Assembly: GCF_000233455.1 (NCBI RefSeq) | Contig: NZ_JH376420.1 | Coordinates: 1,446,970-1,510,969, forward strand | Length of the DNA: 64,000 nucleotides | Source: [Clostridium] citroniae WAL-17108 | GTDB taxonomy: Bacteria > Bacillota > Clostridia > Lachnospirales > Lachnospiraceae | Reading direction: 5' to 3' | Shown: one piece after another, positions 7,749 to 15,653 of the stretch | Layout of the letters: each line of letters begins with the position of its first letter | Position numbering within the stretch: the first letter of the stretch is position 1 | Program-made: the position numbers and the translations under genes | The notes under the pieces: model-generated | The model's database searches: none | Seen by the model: only the letters and a program-made list of their open reading frames with translations | What the model was told of the DNA's origin: nothing

Positions 7749-8885
7749 TTAATAAGCCCTGAGAGCCAGACAGGCCATGTCAACTTCTTCCTCCCTGTTA
7801 AAATGCGAGAAGCTGAATCTGACAGCCCCCTGTTCCCTGGTTCCCAGGGTTTCGTGCATGAGAGGGGCACAGTGCCCGCCCGAGCGGGTATAGATCTCGT
7901 GCTCCTGGGCAAGATAATCGCTAACCTCCCCTGAATCCTCATCCCCCAGGTTCAGGGCCACCACGGCAGCCCTCTGCTCCTGTTCAAAATCGCCGTAGAT
8001 CCGTACGCCGGGAATGGTTTTTACCTGGTCATAGAAACGCCGCATCAGCGCGATCTCCTTTTCCCGGATCTCATCCACGCCCTGCTCCCTGATATAGGTC
8101 AAGGAGGCCCGAAGTCCTGCCAGACCGTGGGCATTCAGGGTTCCGGCTTCCAGTGCCGTGGGCATACTGTCCGGATGTGTCCTGGAATACGTCTTAATAC
8201 CGCTCCCGCCGGACAGGAGCGGCCTGATCCCTACTCCCTTCCTGACGCACATCCCCCCTGTGCCCTGGGGGCCCATAAGCCCCTTATGGCCGGTGAAACA
8301 AAGGATATCGATCATATCCCGTTCCATGTCAATGGGAAATACCCCGGCTGTCTGTGAAGCATCCACAATAAACAGGGCTCCTGCCTTCCTGCACCACCCG
8401 CCGATCCTGCGGATATCCACCAGGTTGCCTGTCAGATTGGAGGCATGGGTGCACACCACTGCCTTGGTCCCCGGCCGGATAGCCGCCTCCATGGCCCCAT
8501 AATCCAGGCATCCCCTGTCCTTTTCATCCGTGCATCCCACAATTACCAGCTCTGCGCCCTGTCTCTCCATCTCATAGAGGGGACGCAGAACACTGTTGTG
8601 GTCCAGAACCGTGGCCACCACCCTGTCCCCGGGCTCCAACACTCCTTTTATGGCTATGTTCAGACTCTCTGTGGAGTTGGCGGTAAAGGCAACCTGCTCA
8701 GGACCTTCCCCATGGAACAGTTCTGACACCAGAGCCCTTGTCCCATACACGGCCCTGGCGCTTGTAAGGGCGGCCTCATAGGCGCCCCGTGAACAGTTTC
8801 CCATGGTCCGTATGGCCTGGGCCACTGCCTCGGCCACGGTATCCGGCCTGTAATATGATGTCGCCGCATTATCTAAATAGATCAT
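7749..8885 (-). CDS. cysteine desulfurase-family PLP enzyme of the selenium operon
   Basis: A 378-residue class V aminotransferase-fold protein. It starts 'MIYLDNAATSYYRP', has the PLP lysine in 'CFTGHKGLMGPQG' (about residue 202) and the mobile loop 'RSGGHCAPLMH' with the catalytic Cys (about 335). It belongs to the Csd subfamily seen beside selD, yedF and yqeB, where it probably releases selenium or sulfur for Mo-hydroxylase maturation. I use the ATG at 8885 rather than an upstream in-frame ATG, because it begins exactly at the conserved N-terminus, has AGGGG upstream and lies 2 bases after the yqeB stop. It is the last gene of the operon. Confidence 0.88.
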   Translation of the reverse strand: MIYLDNAATSYYRPDTVAEAVAQAIRTMGNCSRGAYEAALTSARAVYGTRALVSELFHGEGPEQVAFTANSTESLNIAIKGVLEPGDRVVATVLDHNSVLRPLYEMERQGAELVIVGCTDEKDRGCLDYGAMEAAIRPGTKAVVCTHASNLTGNLVDIRRIGGWCRKAGALFIVDASQTAGVFPIDMERDMIDILCFTGHKGLMGPQGTGGMCVRKGVGIRPLLSGGSGIKTYSRTHPDSMPTALEAGTLNAHGLAGLRASLTYIREQGVDEIREKEIALMRRFYDQVKTIPGVRIYGDFEQEQRAAVVALNLGDEDSGEVSDYLAQEHEIYTRSGGHCAPLMHETLGTREQGAVRFSFSHFNREEEVDMACLALRAY

Positions 8886-8887
8886 GA

Positions 8888-9718
8888 TCAATACCCCTGT
8901 TTCATTTCCAGCATCTGCAGACCTTCCAGAACAGAGCCTGCAATGCATCTGGCTTTGTCCGAAATGGTAAAGCAGTTTTCATACTCGCTTTTTCTTGGAT
9001 CGATATCTGCGATCTTAAATCCTTTGACCACAGGATATCCATCCTTTATGATCCCTCTCAGCAAACCTGTGAGGGATGCTTCCACAGACACCTCCCCCTG
9101 GCCGGTGACAATGGTTCCGATCCTTTGTCCTTTCTCCACCATATCGCCGATCAGGGCTTTTCCAAAGAAAATCCCCCTGGCCGGAGAATGGATGACACGT
9201 TCCGCTCCGAAGCCGCCTATGACGCCCGGTATGCCGGTATTGGGCTCAGCCGTTCCGTTTCCAATGATCCTGCCCAGATTATGCCCCCTCATGGTTTCGA
9301 TCACAAGATCCACATCCTGTCCTGCAGTAAATCCGGGGCCCAGCCCAATGGTCTTGTCCGCCATATCCCTTGTGGTCCCAAGATTCTTCTTGGCCAGTAT
9401 GGCATCCACCAGGGCCCAGGGTCTCACCTGTTCCAGCACCCGGCATGTCTCATCGATCATGACCGGAACATCTCCCTGTTCCAGCACGGCACACGCTTCC
9501 TCATAGCCGGCGCATTTGATACAGGTAACCCCCTCCACTTCCGCAGTTCCGTCATATACAGCTTCCGACAGAGCCACGCACCTGCGGATCGCTGAGGGAA
9601 ACCCGGTTTCCAGCACAAGCACGGGGTAGCCGCAGCGGTGTAGCCGGTGTATGGTCCCCGTGGCAATATCTCCCGCGCCCCTTACCACGATCAGTTGTTT
9701 CTTCCTGTCTGTCATCAT
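8888..9718 (-). CDS. yqeB: YqeB/EF2563-family selenium-dependent molybdenum hydroxylase maturation protein
   Basis: A 276-residue protein with an N-terminal Rossmann motif ('VVRGAGDIATGTIHRL', about residues 11-26). This matches the EF2563/YqeB family, which co-occurs with orphan selD and Mo hydroxylases and is thought to help insert the labile selenium. The C-terminal half carries 'GLGPGFTAGQDVDLVIET' and 'GIFFGKALIGDMVEKGQ', also typical. It lies between yedF (48 bases upstream) and the desulfurase gene (2 bases downstream). Biochemical role is inferred from genome context in the literature, not shown. Confidence 0.85.
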   Translation of the reverse strand: MMTDRKKQLIVVRGAGDIATGTIHRLHRCGYPVLVLETGFPSAIRRCVALSEAVYDGTAEVEGVTCIKCAGYEEACAVLEQGDVPVMIDETCRVLEQVRPWALVDAILAKKNLGTTRDMADKTIGLGPGFTAGQDVDLVIETMRGHNLGRIIGNGTAEPNTGIPGVIGGFGAERVIHSPARGIFFGKALIGDMVEKGQRIGTIVTGQGEVSVEASLTGLLRGIIKDGYPVVKGFKIADIDPRKSEYENCFTISDKARCIAGSVLEGLQMLEMKQGY

Positions 9719-9766
9719 TTCAATTCATATCCTTCCATGTGTTAGAGCATGTTTGGTCCATGCTCC

Positions 9767-10435
9767 TTAGGGGCGCACCAGAAGCCTTGCTCCTGTCATA
9801 CGCTCCACGATCTCATACATATTGGTGACGCCGCCCACCTTCAGCTTGTCTCCCAACCCATAATGGTTTAAGCAGGTGCCGCAGGTAAGTATCTCCACTC
9901 CCTGGGCTTCCAGCTCCTTTAGATCCTCCAGGTTATCAGAGCCCTCGCAGGAAAGATAAGCGCCGCTGTTATACAAAAGCACGGCCTCAGGCAGGTTGTC
10001 CTGCTGCGTCAATGCGTATACAAACCCCTTCATCAGGATCCCGCCCAGGGTCTCGTCCCCCTGACCCATAAGATTGGAGGAGATGACCGCGACCATGCCC
10101 TTTCTTCTGCTGTCCGGCTGGCAGGCAATATCGTCCAAAGAACTGTTTTCTTCCATGGATCCGTCTGCCTCTCCCTCATTTGACCGGGACTTAAGATCTT
10201 CGGTTTCCCCCGCTTCCCGGCCTTTGGCCGTAATCTTTACCTGAAACTCCCTGTCGCCGATTTTTTCATAGGATGACACAAGCCCCTTGTGGTCCGCCAT
10301 CTTGCGCAGATTTTGGACCGCGATCTCGTTGTCCACCAAAACCTCTACGATTTCCCCGTCACTGCTGCTGTCCAGTGCCTTTTTTGTATCGATTACCGGC
10401 AACGGACACTGCTTGCCACGTTCGTCTAATTTCAT
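9767..10435 (-). CDS. yedF: selenium metabolism protein YedF (TusA + DsrE-like domains)
   Basis: A 222-residue two-domain protein. Residues 1-70 are a TusA/SirA-like sulfur carrier with the CPxP motif (KQCPLPVID) where the Cys can hold persulfide or perselenide. Residues ~110-222 are a DsrE-like domain with 'SNLMGQGDETLGGILMKGF' and 'CGTCLNHYGLGDKL'. A low-complexity acidic linker joins them (about 75-105). YedF is a marker of labile-selenium systems. AAGGA lies 7 bases before the ATG. Confidence 0.9.
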   Translation of the reverse strand: MKLDERGKQCPLPVIDTKKALDSSSDGEIVEVLVDNEIAVQNLRKMADHKGLVSSYEKIGDREFQVKITAKGREAGETEDLKSRSNEGEADGSMEENSSLDDIACQPDSRRKGMVAVISSNLMGQGDETLGGILMKGFVYALTQQDNLPEAVLLYNSGAYLSCEGSDNLEDLKELEAQGVEILTCGTCLNHYGLGDKLKVGGVTNMYEIVERMTGARLLVRP

Positions 10436-10533
10436 ATGCTTTTCCTTCCTCTCTTACTATCTGCCGCCCTACTCCCTGTCAGCCCACGGCCACTGCCTTT
10501 TCGCCTTTGGCTCTGCAGGCCCACGGTCACTGC
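10436..10533 (-). repeat. partial duplications of the selD 3' end
   Basis: The spacer between selD and yedF repeats the last codons of selD. The end of selD codes for GEKAVVVS; further downstream, GGCGAAAAGGCAGTGGCCGT recurs, and a shorter copy around GCAGTGACCGTGGGC lies between. This suggests local tandem duplication with decay. Confidence 0.5.
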
Positions 10534-11559
10534 TTAACTCACAACCACTGCCTTTTCACCCCTGGCCTGTATCTCCCCGACCATGCCACAGGGCAAGCCC
10601 AGGCCCCGAAGCTCCTCCAGCGCCCTGTCTGCATCCTGCCGTTCCATGGATACAAGAAGACCTCCTGACGTCTGAGGATCATATAGGATTTCCTCCAGGG
10701 CAAAACTGCAGTCCACAAACTCCACCTTGGCCCCCACATGGTTCCGGTTTCTCTGCCCGGCCGCCGTGATATAGAACTCCTCCACATACGCCTCACACCC
10801 CGGTATAAAGGGAATCCTGTCCTTATGGATCAGAGCCGTGTAGCTGTCTCCCAGCATCTCGCACAGATGTCCCAGGAAACCAAAGCCTGTCACATCCGTA
10901 CAGCCGTGGACCCTGTATTTCCTTACGATCTCTGAGGCATACCTGTTCAGGCTGGTCATGGACTTCACAGCCAGATCCATGGCAGCGCCGGTCTTTTCCC
11001 CTACCCTGGAAGCCGTGCACACGATCCCCACGCCCAGAGGCTTGGTGAGAAGAAGCACATCCCCTTCCCGGCATCCGCTGTTGGCAAACACCTTGTCCGG
11101 ATGAATGGTCCCGGTAACGGACAGACCGTATTTCACGTCCGCATCCGCAATGGAGTGGCCCCCTGCCAGGACACCGCCTGCTTCCTTTACCTTTTCACTG
11201 CCGCCTAAGAGGATCTTTCCCAGTATATTCAGATCCATGGCCTCAGGAAAACACACAATATTAAGGGCTGTCTTCACATCACCGCCCATGGCATAGATAT
11301 CGCTCAGGGCATTGGCTGCCGCGATCTGCCCGAAAATATATGGGTCCTCCACCATGGGAGGGAAAAAATCCAGCGTCTGGACCATGGCAAGATCATCCGT
11401 CAGTTTATAGACAGCCGCATCATCCGACCCCTCATAGCCGATCAGCAGATTGGGGTCATAGGTCTTGGGCAGTTTGTCCAGTACCTTTGCAAGCGCTCCC
11501 GGTCCAAGCTTGGCCGTACACCCTCCCCCTTTACAAAATACGATCTCTTCCTGTTTCAC
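10534..11559 (-). CDS. selD: selenophosphate synthetase SelD
   Basis: A 341-residue enzyme making selenophosphate from selenide and ATP. The active-site loop near the N-terminus is [13 protein letters not shown]: Cys14 and Lys17 align with the essential Cys/Lys pair of E. coli SelD; the second Cys of GCGCK is Ala here. '[18 protein letters not shown]' and the [10 protein letters not shown] motif (about residue 222) are conserved. There is no in-frame UGA, so this is a Cys-type enzyme. It starts at GTG with AAGGAGG. No selA or selB is in the window, so SelD probably serves labile-selenium Mo hydroxylases here. Confidence 0.95.
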   Translation of the reverse strand: MKQEEIVFCKGGGCTAKLGPGALAKVLDKLPKTYDPNLLIGYEGSDDAAVYKLTDDLAMVQTLDFFPPMVEDPYIFGQIAAANALSDIYAMGGDVKTALNIVCFPEAMDLNILGKILLGGSEKVKEAGGVLAGGHSIADADVKYGLSVTGTIHPDKVFANSGCREGDVLLLTKPLGVGIVCTASRVGEKTGAAMDLAVKSMTSLNRYASEIVRKYRVHGCTDVTGFGFLGHLCEMLGDSYTALIHKDRIPFIPGCEAYVEEFYITAAGQRNRNHVGAKVEFVDCSFALEEILYDPQTSGGLLVSMERQDADRALEELRGLGLPCGMVGEIQARGEKAVVVS

Positions 11560-11600
11560 GTTCCTTCCTCCTTGTTATAAGCCCCGGCAAAGGGACTCAT

Positions 11601-11987
11601 TTAACTGTTTTTAAGTTTCTCTACCCTATCCTGTGAAAAATGCTTTTCAAACAAACGGTCCAGCTCCTCCCTGGCCTCCTTCATAAAGGAGTCATATGCC
11701 TCCAGCAGCCGGACCGCCTGGACGGTAAGGGTGGAACCTCCTCCATCTTTACCGCCGGTCTCACGTTCCGTCAGAGGAAATCCCCATGCCTTTTCAGACT
11801 CCTTCAACATTTTCCATGCCTTGCTGTAGGCCATGTTCATGCCCTGTGCAGCCCCCTGGAGGGATCCTGTCTCCTCCACTCCCCGAAGCAGTGCGGACAT
11901 TCCAGGGCCAAATGCCTTGTTTTCAAAATACAGTTTCAGTGATATGCCATAGTGCAGATGATCTTGGTTCGGCTGGTTCTGTTTCAT
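11601..11987 (-). CDS. ModE N-terminal-domain (LysR-type winged HTH) regulator
   Basis: A 128-residue DNA-binding protein of the ModE N-terminal type. The helix-turn-helix is visible as 'LRGVEETGSLQGAAQGMNMAYSKAWKMLKESEKAWGF' (about residues 33-70), followed by the wing 'LTERETGGKDGGGSTLT'. The molybdate-binding C-terminal domains of full ModE are absent, so any ligand is sensed elsewhere or not at all. It is the first gene of the selenium operon, behind a promoter and a 135-base leader; GGAGG lies 7 bases before the ATG. It may regulate Mo-hydroxylase or selenium genes. Confidence 0.85.
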   Translation of the reverse strand: MKQNQPNQDHLHYGISLKLYFENKAFGPGMSALLRGVEETGSLQGAAQGMNMAYSKAWKMLKESEKAWGFPLTERETGGKDGGGSTLTVQAVRLLEAYDSFMKEAREELDRLFEKHFSQDRVEKLKNS

Positions 11988-12124
11988 CTGGCGGCCTCCT
12001 TGGTTATATTTTCAAAAGAATAACGTTTCCAAAGAAAAAAGCCGAACCTGCCATTCATAAGACAATGACCAATGCCGGCTTTCACTTTTATACGCATAAA
12101 GCTCCAAACTGCTATTCTTTCACT
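11988..12124 (-). ncRNA. leader RNA A upstream of the selenium operon (attenuator-like, candidate riboswitch)
   Basis: The predicted 5' leader contains, in order on the minus strand: AGAATAGC (12111-12118), conserved CAGTTTGGAGCTTT, an AAAGCCG/CGGCTTT hairpin (12038-12082) followed by TTTTTTCTTT (a full intrinsic terminator), GTTATTCT (12017-12024, pairing with AGAATAGC apart from a G·T), then AAAATATAAC just before the ribosome site. GCUUU of the conserved block can pair with AAAGC of the terminator's 5' arm, giving a candidate antiterminator. The same elements recur in the same order in leader B before yedE. Function is inferred. Confidence 0.65.
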
Positions 12125-12130
12125 GCTTCT

Positions 12131-12158
12131 ATTATAGCAGATTCAGTCCATTATGCAA
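12131..12158 (-). promoter_or_regulatory. promoter of the modE-like/selD operon
   Basis: TTGCAT (12153-12158), 16-base spacer, TATAAT (12131-12136) on the minus strand, placing the transcript start near 12124, just before leader RNA A. Confidence 0.7.
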
Positions 12159-12227
12159 ATGGTTTTTCCTCTTAAAACAGCACTTGATCCAACGGAAACA
12201 TGGTCAGCACATACGGCTGCCTCCATC

Positions 12228-12434
12228 TCAAAAAATGGTTATCTCAATATCCCTGCCTCTCATGGCCACGGCGGCTTCCCTTCCGTATTCTTTTGCCAGT
12301 TTCACAATGTTGTCCCTGGTATGGGCCGCATCAGACAATACGGTCAGTTTTACACCAGGATGTTTGTCCATCTCATCCATAACGATCAGCACCGGTTCCG
12401 GGCACGAAAGCCCTCTTACATCAATCTCACTCAT
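12228..12434 (-). CDS. TusA-like sulfur/selenium carrier protein
   Basis: A 68-residue TusA/SirA-fold protein with the GLSCPEPV motif near the N-terminus; the Cys is the carrier residue. GGGAGG precedes the ATG, and the gene begins 15 bases after the yedE stop, so the two are co-transcribed. YedE-TusA pairs are standard in selenium-utilising genomes; the protein probably receives selenium (or sulfur) imported by YedE and hands it to YedF or SelD. Confidence 0.88.
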   Translation of the reverse strand: MSEIDVRGLSCPEPVLIVMDEMDKHPGVKLTVLSDAAHTRDNIVKLAKEYGREAAVAMRGRDIEITIF

Positions 12435-12449
12435 ACGATCCTCCCCTTC

Positions 12450-13511
12450 CTACTTTCCCTGTTTTCCTTTGCATGAAAATCCAATAACAAACAGCAATAC
12501 AATGCAAACAACGCACATGATCCTGCCCGCAGCAGTGGTGCCCGTTCCGCTGGATGCCAGTCCGAAATTATGGCAGACCGCAGCTCCTGCCAGCATTCCC
12601 ACCACATTGACTGCAGCATCTCCTGATCCCTGTCCGGCCAGGATCAGCTGTCTCAGCGGACAGCCTCCGGCCAGCACGGCTGCAAATCCCACCACATACA
12701 TTCCCAGCACATTCCACACAGCCTCGGTATGAGCAACCGGCTGTCCTTCAAATCCCAGTTTAAAACCGCCCGTGGCCAGATTGTACACTGCCATAACAAC
12801 AAACAATCCTGCGATCACGGTGAGCAGATCAAAATTCTTCATAAGGATCACGTCCCGGATCCCGCCTGCAAAACAGGTTCTCGCCCGCTGTGCAGCGGCT
12901 CCGAATACAAGTCCGCCGGCCAGCGAGATCAGAACAGGCGCGTGCATGCTTCCCGGTCCCTCGGCACTCACTGCAAACAATGTGGTGGTAACACTGAGGA
13001 TCAGCATAACAACAAGGATTACCGGCAGTATGTATCCGCTCTCCGGCCTGGTATCATATGCCCGCCCCAGGCTGAATCCCTTTTTCAGGAAAAAGCATCC
13101 TGTAGCCGCTCCCAGAACAAACCCAGCCAGTCCCACATAAGCATTCAGATCACCGGCCGCCATGCGCAGCACCATCCGCAGCGGGCATCCCAGGAATATG
13201 AGGGCGCCTATCATGGTCACCATTCCAAGTAGGAACCGGATCATGGGAGAGGAGCCTGATGTGGACCGGTATTCCTTAGCCGCCATTGACACGGCAAAGG
13301 AACCTGCCACAAGCCCCACGATTTCCGGCCTCATATACTGCACCACCGCTGCGGTGTGGAATTTTGCAGCTCCCGCTATATCCCGGATAAAACAGGCAAT
13401 ACAAAACGCCATATTCCCCGGATTGCCCATAAAGGCAAGCACGGCCGCAACCAGCCCCAACAGCCCTCCCCAAACCAATAACATTACTTTTCCATCCCAT
13501 TTCCTCTCCAT
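12450..13511 (-). CDS. yedE: YedE-family putative selenium transporter
   Basis: A 353-residue multi-pass membrane protein (about nine to ten helices) of the YeeE/YedE superfamily. 'GCPLRMVLRMAAGDLNA' (about 125-141) and 'GGCPLRQLILAGQGSGDAAVN' (about 280-300) are the duplicated GCPLR motifs with a membrane Cys that is thought to relay sulfur or selenium. 'NMAFCIACFIRDIAG' and 'RARTCFAGGIRD' also hold cysteines. I start it at ATG 13511 behind GGAGG; a longer open frame runs into the leader RNA. It is preceded by a near-consensus promoter and leader RNA B. The transported species is not proven for the family. Confidence 0.9.
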   Translation of the reverse strand: MERKWDGKVMLLVWGGLLGLVAAVLAFMGNPGNMAFCIACFIRDIAGAAKFHTAAVVQYMRPEIVGLVAGSFAVSMAAKEYRSTSGSSPMIRFLLGMVTMIGALIFLGCPLRMVLRMAAGDLNAYVGLAGFVLGAATGCFFLKKGFSLGRAYDTRPESGYILPVILVVMLILSVTTTLFAVSAEGPGSMHAPVLISLAGGLVFGAAAQRARTCFAGGIRDVILMKNFDLLTVIAGLFVVMAVYNLATGGFKLGFEGQPVAHTEAVWNVLGMYVVGFAAVLAGGCPLRQLILAGQGSGDAAVNVVGMLAGAAVCHNFGLASSGTGTTAAGRIMCVVCIVLLFVIGFSCKGKQGK

Positions 13512-13645
13512 TTTCTTCCTCCACTCGTTATATTTTTCAAAGAATAACGCTTTTAATAAACAAGCCGGCATGACCATATTGGGACTCTGGTCATAGCCGG
13601 CTTTTTATCTTTTCATGGAAAGCTCCAAACTGTTATTCTCTTTAC
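13512..13645 (-). ncRNA. leader RNA B upstream of yedE (attenuator-like, candidate riboswitch)
   Basis: Same architecture as leader A: AGAATAAC (13632-13639), CAGTTTGGAGCTTT, a strong AAGCCGGC/GCCGGCTT hairpin (13562-13603) with inner ATGACC/GGTCAT, then TTGTTTATT, then GTTATTCT (13541-13548, perfect partner of AGAATAAC), then AAAATATAAC before GGAGG. The outer helix differs from A at one pair but keeps pairing; hairpin interiors differ in sequence. Shared motifs plus structure across two selenium operons point to a common regulatory RNA. Confidence 0.68.
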
Positions 13646-13651
13646 CTTTAA

Positions 13652-13680
13652 AATATACCATATCCTTCCACCCATGTCAA
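13652..13680 (-). promoter_or_regulatory. promoter of yedE-tusA
   Basis: TTGACA (13675-13680), 17-base spacer, TATATT (13652-13657) on the minus strand; predicted start near 13645. Confidence 0.8.
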
Positions 13681-13738
13681 AGGGATTTTCACCTATGAGA
13701 CAGGGCTTATAAGGCCGGGCCGCGGTCAAAGGAACCGC

Positions 13739-14620
13739 TTACCGGTACCGCTTCATCACCGCCTCCAGCTTTGCTTTCTCACCGGCCTTCATGGGTGTGA
13801 GAGGCAGGCGGCAGCTGTCCATACACATCCCCATAATGGACAGGGCGGCTTTTACGGGAATGGGGTTCACATCCCAGAACAGCGCCTCCATGATGTCCAG
13901 AAGGTACAGCTGCATTTTCCTGCTCTCCTCCAGCTTACCCTCCAGGAACAGTCTGCACATGTCATGGGTCTGTCTGGGCATGATGTTGGCCAGCACGGAG
14001 ATCACACCCTTGCCTCCCAGTGCCATGATGGGTATGGTCTGGTCATCATTTCCCGAGTAAATATCAAATCCGTCCCCGCACAGGGCCGCTGTCTTTGCAA
14101 TCATTGACATGTTTCCGCCCGCTTCCTTGGCCCCCCTGATATTGGGGTGTTCAGACAGGATCCGGTAAGTCTCAGGCTGTATGGTCACGCCCGTGCGGCT
14201 GGGCACATTGTAAAGGATCATGGGAATCCCCACATGGTCGCCTACCTGGGTAAAATGCCGTACCAGCCCCTCCTGGGATGCCTTGTTATAATAGGGAGTC
14301 ACCTGCAGCAGGGCATCTGCCCCCAGTTTTTCCGCCTCCCTGGAAAGCTTTACCGCGTGCTCGGTACAGTTGCTTCCCGTACCCGCGATCACGGGAACCC
14401 TCCCGTTCACATGCCGGATCACAAAGCCGATCACTTCCATCTTCTCATTGTCATCCAGGGTGGCGGATTCCCCTGTGGTCCCATTTACCACAATGGCATC
14501 TGTCTTTTCCTCAAGCAGCCAGTCCAAAAGCCTGCCCATGGCATCCAGGTCCAGGTTTCCGTATTCATCCATGGGCGTGACCACGGCCGCTGCACTTCCT
14601 TCAAATATACTGCGCTTCAT
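13739..14620 (-). CDS. dapA: 4-hydroxy-tetrahydrodipicolinate synthase
   Basis: A 293-residue class I aldolase that condenses pyruvate with aspartate semialdehyde. It starts MKRSIFEGSAAAVVTP, has 'VNGTTGESATLDDNEK' (about residues 43-58), the catalytic Tyr in 'LYNVPSRTG' (about 133) and Schiff-base Lys in 'IRGAKEAGGN' (about 161). I use ATG 14620 with GAAGGA 9 bases upstream, rather than the ATG two codons earlier. It is divergent from dpaAB; its product feeds dipicolinate as well as lysine/peptidoglycan synthesis, so this copy may be dedicated to sporulation. Confidence 0.93.
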   Translation of the reverse strand: MKRSIFEGSAAAVVTPMDEYGNLDLDAMGRLLDWLLEEKTDAIVVNGTTGESATLDDNEKMEVIGFVIRHVNGRVPVIAGTGSNCTEHAVKLSREAEKLGADALLQVTPYYNKASQEGLVRHFTQVGDHVGIPMILYNVPSRTGVTIQPETYRILSEHPNIRGAKEAGGNMSMIAKTAALCGDGFDIYSGNDDQTIPIMALGGKGVISVLANIMPRQTHDMCRLFLEGKLEESRKMQLYLLDIMEALFWDVNPIPVKAALSIMGMCMDSCRLPLTPMKAGEKAKLEAVMKRYR

Positions 14621-14690
14621 AAGCATCTGTCCTTCAATTCATAATCTATATTATTAAAAATATGACAAACATTCCTCATTGGTACCATTC

Positions 14691-14718
14691 ACCATTTATT
14701 TCCTTCAGACATATAAAA
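14691..14718 (+). promoter_or_regulatory. possible sigma-K-type sporulation promoter before dpaA
   Basis: AC (14691-14692), 17 bases, CATATAAAA (14710-14718), close to the mother-cell consensus AC-N16/17-CATANNNTA. It lies about 95 bases before dpaA. The short motif can arise by chance. Confidence 0.4.
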
Positions 14719-14811
14719 AACTATGGATCAAATCTCTTCCAGCCAGCCCCAGGGGCCTTTTAACAGCGCTGTGGAATCTGCGGAAGGGAGACGAGATGAA
14801 AGGAGAATCTG

Positions 14812-15639
14812 ATGTACCGATTCCTCATTCTGGGGGGCGACCCCAGACAGCTTTACATGGCCCGCTTCCTGAAACAGGCAGGCCATGAAATATCCCTATA
14901 TTATGAAACCGACCTCTCTTTCTCCTTGCAGGAAGCAATGGAGCATTCCCATATTATCCTCTGCCCGGTCCCATTTACCAAGGACCAGAAAAACATCCAT
15001 TCCCACAACCGGCTTTCCGGACTGGAAATAGAACGTTTTCTGCAGCATCTGAGACAAGGTCACGTCCTCTTTGGAGGAAACATCCCCGCTGCTGTAAAGG
15101 AACACTGCGTATCCGCAGGTGTTCCCTTTTATGATTTTATGAAAATGGATGAGGTGGCCTGCAAAAATGCCGTTGCCACGGCCGAAGGCGCCATTGCCGA
15201 GGCCATTTCCCTAAGCCCCATGAACCTTCACCAAAGCAATTGCCTGGTAACCGGGTGGGGAAGGTGCGCCGAGGCTCTGGCCGCTAAATTAAAGGGCATG
15301 GATGCCCGGGTAACCGTTGCCGGACGCTGCAAAGACAAACTGGCCCATGCCTTCTGCCATGGTTATGACACCCTGCTGCTGGAAGACCTGGATCCCCATA
15401 TCCATACCTTTGACTTTATATTCAACACCATACCTGCCATGGTCCTGGACGCTCCGCTGGCCATGGGCATCCAGCCGGATGCCGTTGTCATTGATATTGC
15501 GTCAGCTCCCGGGGGCGTGGATTTTGACACCTGCCGTAAACACGCTGTCAGGGCAAAGCTGTGCCCGGGGCTGCCCGGCATTTATTCCCCCATGACCTCT
15601 GCAAGGATCCTGTGCCAGGCGGTTATGGACCATCTGTAA
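14812..15639 (+). CDS. dpaA: dipicolinate synthase subunit A
   Basis: A 275-residue NAD(P)-dependent subunit (SpoVFA) which, with DpaB, oxidises dihydrodipicolinate to the spore-core chelator dipicolinic acid in the mother cell. The N-terminal domain begins 'YRFLILGGDPRQLYMARFL', and the central Rossmann motif is 'CLVTGWGRCAEALAAKLKG' (about residues 143-161). AAAGGAG lies 8 bases before the ATG. dpaB follows after 14 bases, and dapA is divergent. The gene indicates a spore former. Confidence 0.93.
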   Translation: MYRFLILGGDPRQLYMARFLKQAGHEISLYYETDLSFSLQEAMEHSHIILCPVPFTKDQKNIHSHNRLSGLEIERFLQHLRQGHVLFGGNIPAAVKEHCVSAGVPFYDFMKMDEVACKNAVATAEGAIAEAISLSPMNLHQSNCLVTGWGRCAEALAAKLKGMDARVTVAGRCKDKLAHAFCHGYDTLLLEDLDPHIHTFDFIFNTIPAMVLDAPLAMGIQPDAVVIDIASAPGGVDFDTCRKHAVRAKLCPGLPGIYSPMTSARILCQAVMDHL

Positions 15640-15653
15640 GAAAGGAGTTTACA

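Noticed and set aside
10534..11559. SelD as a selenocysteine protein.
   Set aside because: The active-site position is Cys (Cys14) and there is no in-frame UGA; no selA, selB or selC was seen in the window.
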